From: Anticarsia gemmatalis
Lineage: Eukaryota > Arthropoda > Insecta > Lepidoptera > Erebidae
Direction: 5' to 3'
DNA: 64,000 nucleotides
NCBI RefSeq assembly: GCF_050436995.1
Contig: NC_134769.1
Location: forward strand, 8,593,001-8,657,000
Each line of letters begins with the position of its first letter. The first letter of the stretch is position 1. Positions 13,042 to 26,427 of the stretch are shown in pieces. The notes below the pieces were generated by a model. The model saw only the letters and a program-made list of their open reading frames with translations, had not been told where the DNA came from and searched no databases. Both the position numbers and the translations under genes were made by a program.

Positions 13042-15449
13042 ATGGTGTCGCCGTTGTTAAAACAGGTGATTATGTTATCAAATGTCTATTAGAAAATTTG
13101 TAATTTAAAATTCTTAGCGCTGAAATTTTCAAAAATGTTTTATTATGTAATAGGATAAGGAATTCTGACAACCAGTCTTAACTGAGGGTATTGTGTTAAA
13201 ATCCAGGATATCTGGAATGCCCAACGTTTCGACGCAGGTTATATCACTCGAGCTATGGTTAATGTCTTATAATTTAAATTTTACTTAAAAAAGACCAATA
13301 TGATCGGGGATACTACCCTGCCTTATTTTACCCAAATTGATTAAGCTGTTGTCATGTAAAAGTACGGTAAGTAACCACTTACATATATCAACAATTACAA
13401 TATTGTATTTAATGTGGAATCTACAAATATTTGTAAAAAATTGTAAGCCCGTATTTGTAAAGTGCTTGGTACAAGGCAATAGGCTACTCCCTGTTACACG
13501 ACTTATATTGTGAAAGGCGAAATATGAGCTTATCTTTTACACCTATTCCTATACTGTTGGGTTTTTAACAGGCGTGATTTATACATAAATATGAATTATT
13601 GCTTTAATTCTTTATTATTCTGTAACAGTCATGGACGGTGTCCGGAGTCCTGCTCAACATGTTGGGACAAGGCATGGTACTCAGCTACCCTTCCTGCATG
13701 TTGCCAGCGTTGCTTGCCCCTGACTCTCCCATCAAAATAGATTTGCACACCGCGTCTTGGTTAGGTAAGAAATTATACTTCTTCTGCGTGAATTGGTTTC
13801 CCTAGATAAGAAGAAAACGAATTCCCGTTACCCTAAATTTTAATGCAGCTCATAAGCTTTCAGTGAACCGAAATTTCATTTAATTTAGTTATGCAGTTTT
13901 TTCGTGAAAGAGTAACAAACATACGTCCATCCATATTTTCAAACTTTCTCATCATAATATTAGTAGAAAGAATTTAGGATTAGTATGATGAGTGGAATAT
14001 TATAAGCAGCCAGCAGCTGTAATTTGTCAATAAAGTATTTTAATATATAAGACCACCAGTGGACGAAATACCAGCGGGTTACAAGCTCGCATGCCCATCC
14101 CTAAGATAAGATAAGATAAGTAAGAAATTATCATAAGCAATGTATTATTAAAGACAGCTTTTTTCTTTTTAGCATCATCAGTGGGATTAGCCAGCATGTT
14201 CGGCTTCTTCGTCTCCTCATTCCTGATGGAGTGGTTCGGTCGCCGACTCTCCCATGCTCTCGTCATTCTACCAGGCACGGCTGGCTGGCTGTTCATATAC
14301 TTTAGCACCAGCATCCCAACTTTGATGACAGGGAGAGTCTTGGGAGGTATCACTGCTGGAGCCACTGTCACGCTAGGAGCCGTTGTCATAGGAGAATACA
14401 CCAGCCCTGAACATCGAGGCATGTTCCTTAACCTCAAAACTGCAGCTGTCTGTTTAGGAAATACAATAACTCATTTACTTGGCCATTTCGTCCACTGGAA
14501 GACCGTCGGTCTATTCGCTTTAGTGCCTCATATATTGGCCTTCATCATAGTTTGCACTTGGCCTGAAAGCCCAGCATGGTTAGCGTCAAAGAGACAGTTT
14601 GAAAAAAGTGAAAAGGCTTTCTACTGGTTAAGAGGTTACAGTGGAAAATCTAGGTTAGAGCTCGAAGATATGCTCAAAGCTCAAAAAGAAAGACTGTCAA
14701 TACAAATTAACCAATCATGCTGCGGAAAGACTAAAGGATTTTTCAGGAAATTTACCCGAAAAGACTTCGTTAAACCAGTTATAATTGTTCTTTTCGGAGC
14801 TATTTTGTTGGAGTCATGCGGTAGACATATCTTCCCTGCTTACGCTCCTCAAATCATCGGTGAAATCACTGGAAATAAGACCCAGTCTTTCTATTACACT
14901 TTAGCTTTGGATCTGATCATCACAGCGAGTGCCACCTTCTCATCAGGACTTGTGAAAGTGATGAAGCGGAGGACGTTACTCTTCAGTACTGGTTTGGCGT
15001 CACTTATCGTGCTTGGAACAGTCTGCAGCTACTTGTATTTAGTAGCTCTTGAAGTCATCCCAAAGACCATGACCTGGATTCCTTTATCACTCTTTGTGGT
15101 GTACTTTATTTTAGCCAATTTGGGTTGTACTCCCATTCCATATGCCTTCCTAGGGGAGGTATTTCCATTGGTCCATCGAGGAGCTGGATCCGCTGTATCA
15201 GGTATAACATTATCTCTCAGTTTAATGGTAGCTTTAAAGGTCACGCCATATTTGCTAGCTAGTGTCAGTGTTCATGGAACATTTGCGGCTTTCGGAGCAG
15301 TAATGGCTGCTTCTCTATTGGGTCTTTATTTCATACTTCCTGAAACCAAGGATAGGACGTTACAGGAAATTGAAGAGTATTTCAATCATGGAGTGTTTCC
15401 GGAAAAACGTAATGATACGGAAAGGGAGATGGTTAAAATGATTAGTTAG
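13042..15449 (+). CDS. Tret1-like: Tret1-like MFS sugar transporter 2 (pair A)
   Basis: CDS join(13042..13065, 13629..13764, 14173..15449), 478 residues, with intron phases 0 and 1 as in its paralogues. It starts MVSPLLKQ. Expected role: 12-TM facilitative sugar carrier in the plasma membrane. Motifs: GRR in the TM2-3 loop, GRVLGG, GEYTSPEHRG, an intact PESPAWL at 184-190, KRRT, GEVFPLVHRG, and PETKDRTLQ at 443-451. The TM7 motif is ESCGRHIF (267-274) instead of QQxSGxN, as in transporter 1. This ties the two genes together as a recent duplication and suggests their substrate pocket differs from classic Tret1. There is extensive residue-level identity with transporter 1 across exon 3, including the NLGCTPIP segment. 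It ends REMVKMIS. No frameshift is seen. Confidence 0.9.
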
Positions 15450-15541
15450 TTTGTTTAAGAAAATGTTAAGTGGATATTTTAGTTCTTATAGAACTTTTCT
15501 TGTGTGTAGATTTTCATTATAAAATATGAGAGAAATGTAAA

Positions 15542-15547
15542 AATAAA
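15542..15547 (+). promoter_or_regulatory. Candidate poly(A) signal of transporter 2
   Basis: AATAAA about 95 nt after the stop codon, at a normal distance for an insect mRNA. Confidence 0.55.
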
Positions 15548-18345
15548 AGGCATTATAAAGTCATTTCAAGTTAGAAGATACAGGTAAAACGTCATAATTT
15601 AAAAATATCCAGAACTATAGCGCGATGTTCTAGTGTCGGTAATATCGAGTATCGAGAGTTTGACATTTGAAATGTACCTAAAAACTAGGTTTTTACGGGA
15701 CCCGTTAGGAGCACTGATTAGGTTTTCATACGTCAATTCGCAGTTGGCTGTAGATTGTTGATAGTGGTAAAACCATACTACAAAACAATTTACGTAAAAC
15801 CCATTTTTTTACAAAAAAATATAATTGAGTTGCGTTTTAAATTACTTGTTATCAAAGTGACTTCCTGCAGGGATAATAATGTGTTTATTTTACAAAGACT
15901 ATATGTATAGATCAATGGATAAAGAGATAATAGACGTCTTTGATATTGATACCAAATATCGTAATGCAATCTTTTGGCATGACAACAAATTTTTGAAACA
16001 AAGTAATTTGACCTGTGTTAAGATTAGTTATATATGATTATTTATGTGTAAAGAAGGAAACATTAACCTCTTTGACATGTGTACAGTGTACCTGACAGTC
16101 GGGTAGAGGTCTCGGGTTCGATTTTGTGTATGTGTTTGTTTAAATTATTATGTCAATAAAATTATTAAAACTGAGAGCATAAACTTCAGTGGCTAGAAAA
16201 GTACATTAATTATGAATGGTAAGGAAATAGACTGCCTACTATTGAGCACAGAATTGACCATTAAATAAAATACATGATAATTGTATGAAATTAACTTCGC
16301 TGCTGCAACAGTGTTTCCTTTCGCGATATACTTTTAAAACTACTGATAAGTAGGATTTTCTTGCAGGTTCAACCAATACATAGATGATAGATACATAGAC
16401 AGGTGGTTTATTAATATTTTTGTTGCGTATAAATTATTAAGATTTTGTGTGTATGGACTAAAATATGTCCATAGTTGTTGAATGTAAAGCTCAAAGTTCA
16501 ACCCTAAGAATATATTTAGTATTAAAACAATTTATTTATTAATAGGCGATAGGCTAGCCCGCTATTACATGGGACTGACATTGTTAATGGCAAAACGCGG
16601 GTGTATTTCATACACCTCTGCCTACACGTACTTTCGAGTATTACGGGCGTGAAGGAGTTTTGTATTAAGTCAAATGTCTATTTTTTAATTCGTTTGTACG
16701 TAAATGTGTGTTTATCTTTGTAATTAGACTGATACAATCAGTGTAATATAATGTGATATTTTAATATTAGATAAAAATTGATTAAATGTGTGATTTTTAA
16801 TTAAGATACTGTTGTTATTAACCTTGTCACCAGCTAAACGCATTGGTGGTCGAATGCGCGGCGTATAATCGAAATATTTTACATATCGGTATGAATGAAA
16901 CGTGAATCGCAAAATAATTTTGAAGATAAAAATAATAAAAATCTGTGAAATAAATAACTATAATTGGACAACTCTCACACAGCCATTTCCAAAGTAAGCA
17001 GAGCATTTACAATAGTAACCAAATAACTGATAAACATACTTTTAAATACATGTTTATATAGAAAAATTAACAACTAGGTTCAGAACAGATGGTACTCGGT
17101 ACCATCTGTATCTCTCATAGGTACTCGTGCTCATCATGCAAATATTTGTCCCGGGTGGGATTCGAACTCGCCACACGCCGTGCTACGGTTATTCCGATTA
17201 CTGTCCGGTGACCACAACTAGCTACGAGTGTTTAAACATTTTTAATATCAATAACAAATTTAATGACATAATGTATAATAGAATACGGGAATTAACGCGA
17301 ACACGCATTTTACCTTAAAATGCCTAACGTTTCGGCGCAGGTTGCACTCGCCGTGGTCCCAGGCTGACTCAATCAGTCAGCCTGGGACATATATTATTAT
17401 AATTACTATTAAGCGTAGCGCCTAGCATAATTATAATAGCAAAGCGCAAAAGAACACTTTCACACCTACAGTTTCCGATATTTACTTACAGGCGTTTAAA
17501 TAAATAAATAACTAGTTGCACTCACAGGTCGGAAGAATATATATGTGGGTTAAACAACGTTAAGAGCTTAGGTCATTTTACATTTTACAGATGGGTGCCC
17601 ACTTAACAGAACTTGAACTGAGCGTCTCCGAGCTTGGAAGGCCACGAAAAAGGTCGATCCCGATTGTTGTCAATTAAAATAATAGTCGTTAAGCCATGTC
17701 TAAAGCTTTTCTGCACAAAACACCTTTGAGAAATATTTGACTAATAAATCACCGAACGATAAAATATATAAGTACCCAGCATCAATCGGATGTTTAGATC
17801 TTTTGCGATCAAAACAAAAGCGTTTAAATGGTCTCAATCATCTTAATGAACAATTATTAACACTCGCCCTATGACGTCACTGAGTACTTACACGCGAATC
17901 AAACCGCCATAGCGAAGCATATGACAAGCTGGTCTAAGAATAAAATATAGACAAGGACGGTAGTACTTCCCAATAGATTTCAGTTGTACCAATGTGTACA
18001 AAGCATACGTATCGAAAATAAACATCAGCGACCGACGCGCACGTGAACATTAAAAACAAAATTATACCACTATCTTCAAAATTTATAAACCAAATTTAAT
18101 AAAATTTATACCATATTATAGCTTATAAAACAAGCTTTTATTCTGTGTAAGTTTCATCGAAATCGGTAGTTTAGTTTTTGAGTTATGATCAAATAAACAC
18201 GCGGCTGTTTGGTGAATTTGTTATCAATGTATCGAGAATCGCAGAGGTTACGCTCGTTATCATCGTGGTATAAACATTAAATGTGTTTTAAGTGCTGTCG
18301 AGTACACTTGTGTTTAAATGGAACTCTTCTGTGGACTGTGGGAAA
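15548..18345. other. Intergenic between transporters 2 and 3
   Basis: SINE B 3' half at 16545-16665 and a 5S-like SINE at 17275-17765; the rest is AT-rich. No coding exon is supported. The core promoter of transporter 3 should lie at the right end, but no motif is decisive. Confidence 0.45.
17275..17765 (+). mobile_element. 5S-rRNA-like SINE, copy 2 (diverged)
   Basis: Same order as copy 1: the ACACGCATTTTACC / CCTAACGTTTCGGCGCAGG leader, then the 5S-like block (GGTTAAACAACG ... AGATGGGTGCC), then the GTCGTTAAGCCATG tail. An AT-rich insertion separates leader and 5S block. Confidence 0.6.
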
Positions 18346-21300
18346 ATGGCCGAACGAAAGTCATGGGTTACACCTTTCATGAAACAGGTAAATTTAGTTT
18401 ATATCTTACTAATATTATAATTGCAAAAGTTTTGGATGAATGAATGTATGTTTGTTATTCCTTCAGGGCTTTTTACCCTGTGAAATCTAGACGCGAGGGA
18501 AGTTGCGGCTAAAAGCTAGTTTTATTGTAAATCTAAAAGTTTTGATGGTTGTTTAAAAGTCTTGGTATTATGGTGGTCTTATTGTGATAATGGTAGAGCT
18601 TTTTACATTACCGTTTTTTCAGCAATATATATTTTTCTGGTCCATTTAAACTACTGATGAATAGTAAGTACTATTACTGAAAGATAAGCCTAATGCATAG
18701 CAAAAGCTTCCGGGTCGTCGAATTACTTTACCACGGTACCTTCAGGTCATATTTTTCAATCATTTTCGTTTAACAAATGTTTACTAAACTAAAGTGCAGT
18801 CGGTTAAAGTAATTAGATAATGTGTTCCTAATCCTACTTTAATTATAAATAGGATACAAATGAAGAATATTTTGAATTATAAAAGCAGCAGTATTGAATA
18901 AATGTTTTGAAATTATACTCATCTTAAATAACAATATCATAAATGTGAATGGATGGTTTTTACAAAAAAAATATTGCATGCTCTTGTTTTAAAGTTTTTT
19001 ACATAAGTCCATTTGAAAACTGTCACTTTGGGTTGCCGAAGATTCGTACTAGCCAAGTATAAAACCTCTGCCGGACATAATCACACTTAATAGGAAAGTA
19101 TATCTGTAATGTTATCACGACTAAAACAATGAAATGCTTTTAATGATATTAAGCCTGGAAATGGTTGAAAATTCGTATTAAATATTCGTAGCTGAGTAAA
19201 TCAGCAATTATCATATATGCGAACAAACTCGCAGGCATAGTTTATAGTAGCCTAGGTAAGGTTAACATTATAAATATAATATATCTTGTAACTTGAATAG
19301 TTCTTATCCCGGGAAATCTTTCAAAGTCACGGCAGTATATAAATAGTTATATATTACACAAACGCCAGCCATATTGTGAAATAATTGAAATCGATTAGTT
19401 TCAAGTATTTTGCACTCATCCAACTATGTATAACTTTTGAATAGGTACTCAGATTTTCTATCGATACTCCTATCTTCCAGGGTCAAGCATGTTTTTTAAA
19501 GATAAGTTACTCTTTCCCTATGTATTGCGTTGTGGAGATTTTAACAAACATACAAAAAACCTCCCACGCAAGTGGTCGCAGGTTCGAACCCGAGGCAACA
19601 CACCAATGACTTTTCGAAGTTATGTGGGTATTAGAAATAATTACCTATCACATGCTCCAACGGTGAAGGAAAACATCGTGAGGAACCTTGCATGTCTAAA
19701 ATTTGTTTAATACATTTATTGAGGGCATGCAAAGTCCCCAACCCGCACTTGGCCAGCGTGGTGGACTCAAGGCCTAAACCCTCCCTCATTAGGGGAGGAG
19801 ACCCTTGCCCAGCAGTGGAACAGTAATGGGTTAAATTTATTATTATTATTATTATACAAAAAACGAATACAAATTAGTATGTTCCACTAATATTTGATGG
19901 GTAAGGAAATCGAACCCACAACACTACTTGCAGTGGTAGTAAGGTGACTACCTTAACAGCCTTGAACATCATGAATAGCTTAAAATTCGCAGTACGGGAG
20001 TTGTCTTTTAAAAAGAAAAATGTATTTAACCCATGTAACTCATTACTTTCCCACTGCTGGGCAAAGGTTACCTCACGAAATGAGAGACGGATTATTGCGT
20101 CCATCAAGCTGGTCAAACTCGGGTACGGGGAATTTACATTCCTACAAAAACCGTGGTAACAATTTATCACCTCAAAGCTTTCCTTCTCGTTAGAACAAGT
20201 GTAATTTTTATTTTTATTAATATTCTTTTTATTGCTAACACACATATAATTTCGAAAAATCATTGGTGTTGCCTTGGGATCGAACCCTCGACTTCTCGAC
20301 TATCACCACAATCATACAAATCAATAAAGACTTATGCACTTCACCCATATCGGGGAAAAAGTCTGTTCGCATTATAGTATTTATGAAATTGTAATAAAAT
20401 CTCTTTGGCATCAAGTATCACAAATGAGTACACGGTTCATTAGGTTTCTTTCAGTGAGCTCGTGAGGTACCCAAATATCGAGCTTTTTTGTGTAGAGAAA
20501 AGATTTTACTGCAAGTTCATACATACTTTAATGTGAAAAGACTTTTTCCCCGACCTAATATTTTGTCCTGGGATTTGAACCCACTACACTCGTTCACCTA
20601 GTAGTTATAGAGCACTAAGGTGATCGCATATTATTACACCTAACTGTGAAATGAAGATACAATTACTGCAAGTCACATACCTACATACCTAATAGTACAT
20701 GATCTAATCGATTCATATTTGCACTCGTGCTAGTGTCCTTCGCTACCAATAAGACAATCCGTGCTAAAATTATAACTGAGTAATCTGAAACGTCTACCTA
20801 TTTACCTATGATTTCGTGGCTCGGTTTAAATGAATAATACTGAAAAGCTAAACGTATGTTAAACGCAATGAAAATGAGGTGAGAAGCCGATTGTTTAAAA
20901 AGTTCATGAAGTTTTTTGGAAGACGGATAAAAACCCGGAAACTAATATTGCCTAGTATTTCCACAAGCCGCAGGTTTAAGCTAGTTTATATATATTTTTA
21001 GTTTAAACGAACCACGGATTGTGTTTGCTTGGAATTCGGTAAAGAATTACACCGGTGGTCACTGGTTAGATTTTGTTTTTATTATAGCAGCTAAAGAAAT
21101 ACACCACTTGTGACGATCCCAACATGGTGACAGGCAGACGGAAAGCCAAATTCTAGTACTTCGATCTCTCTCTTTTGGTTAAGGAACTCCAAAAAAACTT
21201 TAATACAATTCTACTCTTGTCCAAGAATCATTGTCTGGAGTAAAAGAGACAGTAATGGAGTCTTTTTCATAATATTTTCAGTGTTTCGTGACCGCTGGAG

Positions 21301-24300
21301 TGTCGCTGAACATGGCAGGTTCCGGTCTGGTGATAGGCTTCACTTCCTCGCTGCTGCAGCAACTGCGTGCTCCTGACTCCAACATACCCATTGATGATGA
21401 CTCAGGATCCTGGATAGGTTAGTATCTGTTTTTACAAAGCCCTTATTTATTCATCGAAATTTCAATTGAATTATATTATTTGTGATACGTTATTAAAGTG
21501 ATTTTATGACAATGTATCAATTTGTAATAATCAGTATGTTCTACCAATTGGTGTACAAATAATTATGTAATTTTATTAAACAGCGTTAGGTTAGTAGTCT
21601 TCCTCAAAAAAAAAAAAGTAACTGAAGCCCGAAAGGCTTTTGACATGGCTCACCCGCCGTGAATTGACCTCGACTAAATCTTTCTTACTAAATATATTTG
21701 TCACTTATTTAAAAAAAGCTTTGGATAAAGGAAAAGGATAGAAAAGGCTCAAACAGTATAATAAAAAGAATAAAATTGCCATCGCGATCGACGCTTCCAG
21801 GGACTGATATCGCAAAATTGGTCCATTTGTTTTGGAGCTACGATTCAAAAGACAGCGTTGTCACATCAAACTTATAACATAATTAGGGGTCAAAAATCAG
21901 CATTAAAACCATAAGGCATCTCTTACATGCGCAAGATAATTTGCCATGATTACAAAGGCGTCCATGTTCCCAAATCATGTCCATAACAAAAAGATAATAT
22001 TTTCAGGTCAAGTTTGTTTACGATATCGTTCAAGGTCAGAGCAATTGTCACCTTTATTACAAGGTCATAAGGTCATCGTAGAATACGCATAAGTGACGTC
22101 GAATCATTGATAACTAGTCTGCTTTGTGAATCAATAAACGATATAAATATACGCGAGTTACGATCAAGTTAAGTAATAATTGGCGCGGACAGTTCCGATA
22201 TGGGTGGTTGTTATATTTGAGCTTTGTGTGTTTCTAGGTAGATTAATAACTAATTAGTCCTATTTTCAATGATGTGATAATAATAATGTCTTCCCGGCCG
22301 ATATTCGGCGGCCAGTATTATTGAAACCGACCAACGGTGCATAGTGGCCAAGTATGTGCACAATACACAAGTATACTCTCTGTTCCCTCACGCACAAACT
22401 AACTTTGGTTCATCCCAGGATTCAAACCCAAGGCGGAGAGAAGTAGTCGCACAAACTACAGACCGTGCCACAGAGAGATAGTGACATTATTGTGATAACA
22501 GTCGTTAAAGCAATGTTCATAACTCTAACTACTATATTGAGGAAAAAAAAATGTCTGCCGGGTCAATTAATAACTATTAATAAACTTGCAATTCATGGCT
22601 TATCAGAAACACACCCATGTAACTGATATCGTAAATATTACGAAATAGTTCACAATTATTTTGCAACATCGGTTCCCGAAATTAAAAACCTCATACAAAT
22701 TGACATACATAATATCAGACCTAGCATACCCAAAGGTAGCCGAAGGTGTATAAAATACGCCCACGTTTCTTCATTGATAATGTTAGTCCCATGTAATAGA
22801 AGGCAAGCCTATTGTCATTATGCCGAGCACGAAGACTCCAGGCTACTGTTGAGGAATACTCTAATATAAATAAAAAAATACTAATAGTATTTTGCACGAC
22901 TCGGAAATCGATCCCAAGACTCAGAATTAGCAGTCGGGTACACTTCCAACTTAGCCACAGATGCAGACTTCACATTTCTTTTCAAAAAAGTTCCTAGTTT
23001 AAGTTTCCTAACTAAATGGTCGGAAGACTGCAATTAACGACGCAATTGAAAGATCATAAAATATTATAGTTTTGAACGGAAGATTACATTCCTAATTTGA
23101 TAAAAGAAGCCTAAATATTAAGATACTGTAGTTTTTCGGCATATTTGAAAACTAATTTGTTTTTTATTTTTATTTCAGCCGCAATGCCCGGTATCTCCCT
23201 AGTCATCGGGAACTTTCTCGCACCACCGACGATGTCGAAATATGGAAGAAAGATAGCCAACCTGGTGACCATCGTACCTCTCATCGCGGGCTGGGCTATG
23301 ATCTTCTTCGCCAAAAGCATCACCATGCTCCTCCTGGCCAGATTTGTTCAAGGACTCTGCATGGGCATGTGTACCATGCTGGGATCTGTGCTAATAGGAG
23401 AATACACCAGCCCGAAGAATAGAGGAGTGTTTTTAATGACAATATCTTTGTCTATAGCAGTCGCTGTCTTATCAGTCCATCTCTCAGGAGCCTTCCTCTC
23501 CTGGCAGAATACTTCCTTGATCTGTGGCCTAGTGGCTGTAGTAGACTTGTTTATTGTACTTTACTCTCCTGAATCACCAAGCTGGTATGCTGGCAAAGGC
23601 AGGTACGAAGCCTGCAAACAATCCTTTCGATGGCTAAGAGGCGACACAGAAGAAGACGAATTAAAGAAAATGATCGAAGCAGCAATGGTTCTGAAAGAAG
23701 CAAAACTGAGTACACAGAAACCTAAGTCTTTAGTTAAGAAAATAAGAAATATGATACAATATTTTGGTATAACGATAAGAAAGAAGGAGTTTTGTAAACC
23801 TATAATTATAATGATGCATGTTTACATGTTGGGACAATGGAGTGGGATTAATATGCTGGTGGCGTTCCCGATAGATTTGCTGCACAGAATGCTGGGGCCC
23901 GACTGCAATGTACCTCTCATCATGTTTACTATAGACATTCATAGAATAATAGCTAATACGTGTGCATTATACGTGATACAGAAAGTGAAAAGACGAACGA
24001 TATTGAGGGTCACCGTGTGCTTAAATATTCTGGCAATATTAGCGTGTGCCGCGTACTGTTATGCTAAAGTACATGGTATGATACATTCAGAAGAACGTAT
24101 TCTAGGTATATCTTTGATTCACATACATATGTTCTCCGTGGCAACTGGTTCTTTGCCTTTGTGCTTCATAATAGCTGGTGAAGTATTTCCTTTGGAGTAC
24201 AGAGGCTTAGCCGGAGGGATCAGCGTGTTCTTTTATTCAGCAAATTTATTCACGACCGTCAAAACATTACCGTTGCTATTAAGCTCAGTGGATTTGTATG

Positions 24301-24512
24301 GAACTTATGGACTGTACAGTGGTATTTTAGTGTATAGTTTAGTTATAGTGTGGATGTTGTTGCCAGAGACGAAAGATAGGACGTTGCAGGATATTGAGGA
24401 TGAGTTCCGAGGTAGACCGTTGTCTCCTGAAGAGATGAAGTCGGTTCAGTCATTGACTTCTTGGAAGGCGTACACCACTGACAGAAGATGCAGTGGTCCT
24501 GTTGCTATATAA
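18346..24512 (+). CDS. Tret1-like: Tret1-like MFS sugar transporter 3 (pair B)
   Basis: CDS join(18346..18387, 21282..21417, 23179..24512), 503 residues. The first exon (14 codons) ends in KQ at phase 0 and the second is again 136 nt ending at phase 1, so the structure equals that of the other three genes. Expected role: 12-TM facilitative sugar carrier. Motifs: YGRKIAN in the TM2-3 loop, RFVQGLCMG, GEYTSPKNRG, PESPSWY at 190-196, KRRT, AGEVFPLEYRG, and PETKDRTLQ at 455-463. TM7 carries LGQWSGIN (277-284), which keeps GIN but has only one of the two canonical glutamines. A longer C-tail (RPLSPEEMKSVQSL) is shared with transporter 4. An ATG at 18318 in another frame overlaps the start and would be a small upstream ORF if transcribed. 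Both introns (2.9 and 1.8 kb) contain SINEs and a MITE. Confidence 0.88.
19562..19830 (+). mobile_element. SINE A, near full length
   Basis: A tRNA-like B box (GGTTCGAACCC) near 19581 is followed by a shared body (ACTTTTCGAAGTTATGTG, ACGGTGAAGGAAAACATCG, AACCCGCACTTGGCCAGCG, CCCTTGCCCAGCAGTG) and an ATT microsatellite tail. This is the commonest repeat here. Plus fragments: 10940-11090, 12330-12445, 28600-28720, 30205-30280, 31375-31480. Minus: 633-750, 3140-3510, 5076-5180, 5975-6050, 20034-20300, 29055-29155, 39157-39240, 53413-53668, 62262-62345 and 63887-64000. Confidence 0.8.
20034..20300 (-). mobile_element. SINE A, inverted copy beside a MITE
   Basis: Reverse complement of the SINE A body, from CCCACTGCTGGGCAAAGG to the tRNA-like head GGGATCGAACCC. 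It abuts the mariner-like MITE at 20345-20558 inside intron 1 of transporter 3. Confidence 0.7.
20345..20558. mobile_element. Mariner-like MITE, copy 1
   Basis: The right end reads AAAGACTTTTTCCCCGACC then TAA before TA. The left end is a decayed inverted copy. The interior (CTCGATATTTGGGTACC in reverse) matches the better preserved element at 27918-28132, inverted. Confidence 0.65.
22725..22965 (-). mobile_element. SINE B, inverted copy
   Basis: Reverse complement of SINE B: TAAAATACGCCCACGTTTC, TTAGTCCCATGTAATAGAA, and the tRNA-like head with GAAATCGATCCC and CTTAGCCACAGATGCAG. It lies in intron 2 of transporter 3. Confidence 0.65.
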
Positions 24513-24703
24513 GAAAAAAAATGATTATAAAAATGTGAGATTTTGGAGATGCTCAAAATTCTAAATTATGTGAAATTGTATGTACTTTGATTTTTGTATT
24601 AGCAACACGACGATCGCTTATCATTAGTTTTTATTCCGCCTTAAGATGTAAGAAACATGGAATGAAAATTAGAATAATCTATTTAATTCGTGTCTGTATA
24701 TTA

Positions 24704-24709
24704 AATAAA
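24704..24709 (+). promoter_or_regulatory. Candidate poly(A) signal of transporter 3
   Basis: AATAAA about 190 nt after the stop codon; a second one follows near 24777. Either could serve. Confidence 0.45.
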
Positions 24710-25461
24710 TTCACATGCACGGATAAAATGTACCTTATGTATTGAATAATGAACTTAGTGTAAATGCAAGAATGCGAATAAATTATTCTGAGTTAGTGTT
24801 CTTACTTATTTCTTCAAACTTTTGTCAACAAAGCGTACTCCTGTCCATCATTTCTTTAGTCGCATCCAGATTGCTGTAGGTTTAATATAAATTCAAAACT
24901 AACACATTAAAGACAAGGCCAAGTGCGAATAAGGGCTCTACTATCTTTGAAGAATATTTATGGAATTTTCAAACATGATAAGTTTTATTCTTTCACTGTT
25001 AAATAAGGTTTTTTTACATACGCATGATCGTAATGTAATTGGTGACTAGCCTAGGTTTAGAATCCTCGACAACCTATAGGGGAAGATAAATGTTTATACT
25101 GTTCGAATAGCTCTTGTTTTATTTAATACTTTATCGTCAATGTCATTTTTCAACAAATTGCTTGGAAAATAAATACAGGCGTTAAGCAACATTAAAACCA
25201 GATTTCAATAACCTATCGTCAATAAGCGTAGATCAATCTTATGTTTCTTTAACACAGACCAAGTTAACGATAAGCAAACTAAGGTTACAAATTCACCGTA
25301 GCAAAATTAACTGTTTTACACCAAAATATAGAGGTAGAACTAAGTTTTTCACGCTATTGGTCGGTTCATGGTTAAATCGACAACTACCACAGGTTAATAC
25401 AGGCCGATTAAATATGGCGATAATTTATGAAAAGTCTAAAAAATATATATAGTGTTACTTA

Positions 25462-25579
25462 TGCCCGGTTTCTGAGGCACATTTAGCGGTAGTTTATCTA
25501 TTCAAACTGTTCTTTCTATATGAGTTTAAACGCTATTGAATAGATAAACCGCTAAATGTACCTCTGAAACTGGGGGTTA
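25462..25579. mobile_element. Palindromic MITE, copy 1
   Basis: GCCCGGTTTCTGAGGCAC, then TTTAGCGGTAGTTTATC at the left, pairs with the inverted right end (GATAAACCGCTAAATGTACC). Other copies: 28826-28946, partial 25842-25914 and 63286-63367. Confidence 0.7.
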
Positions 25580-25732
25580 GATTTTATAGAAGCGGAATAC
25601 AATAGATATTTTTTAGAATTGCAATAGAATCAATCTAGTAAAAATCGCTAAAAGACTTGTGAGATACAGACAAATAGACAGCCCGTGATAAAATCAATGA
25701 ATAATAAAATAATTCTAATAGTTGAACATTAG

Positions 25733-25775
25733 GCAGGCTACACGTCGCAGACTTTTATCTGCGACATGTAGCCTG
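25733..25775. repeat. 18-bp hairpin
   Basis: CAGGCTACACGTCGCAGA and TCTGCGACATGTAGCCTG form a stem with one G-T pair and a 6-nt loop. No T-run follows, so a terminator role is not supported. Confidence 0.6.
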
Positions 25776-26427
25776 GAACAAAAAGGAATTATGTTAAACT
25801 CTACTCATACTAATACTCAAAACTCATACTTACAAAAAAATCATTATTGAATAGATGGTAGTTAATCTATTCAATAACGATTTTTTGCTAAATGTACTCA
25901 GAAACCGGGGGTAAATAGTATAAAGCAAAGCTTCCCGTGTCTGTCCGTATGTCTGTATGTATGCATGCTTAGATCTTTAAAACTACACAACTTCAGTGAT
26001 TCAAGAGGAATGTTTAGGTATGTGTCAAAGTTGTATGTACCTATATCTTATAGTTTTTTTGTAAAATAACTGTTTGTTATTATTACCGGGCGAAGATTGT
26101 TCATGACGTTAGTCTATAACATACATTATATTATTAGTAAAGATAGTCAAGTAAATAAAGCCAGTTTGTATATTAACTAGTAGAACAAAATAAAACAATG
26201 ACATCATAATAATTATGCACCACTATCAATCGTCCATGTGTAGTCGGCAAACTGGCCTTGAACGACCGAAATCCGACCAAAAATACCGGACGTTTTCTCA
26301 GTGTTGTATCAACTTCGGCATTGAAACAACGTGTTTGTACTATAATGAATTAAATACCGTCTTATTTACTATAATAATATAGTTTTATAGTATGTTTTTA
26401 AGTGAGTTAACAATGGATTAACGCAAA

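Larger units (their letters stand above)
24784..26427. other. Intergenic between transporters 3 and 4
   Basis: No coding exon. It contains the palindromic MITE family (25462-25579 and 25842-25914) and a perfect-looking hairpin at 25733-25775; the rest is AT-rich. The promoter of transporter 4 should lie near 26.3 kb, but no element is decisive. Confidence 0.45.

Noticed and set aside
25733..25775. Rho-independent terminator
   Set aside because: No T-run, and the organism is eukaryotic.
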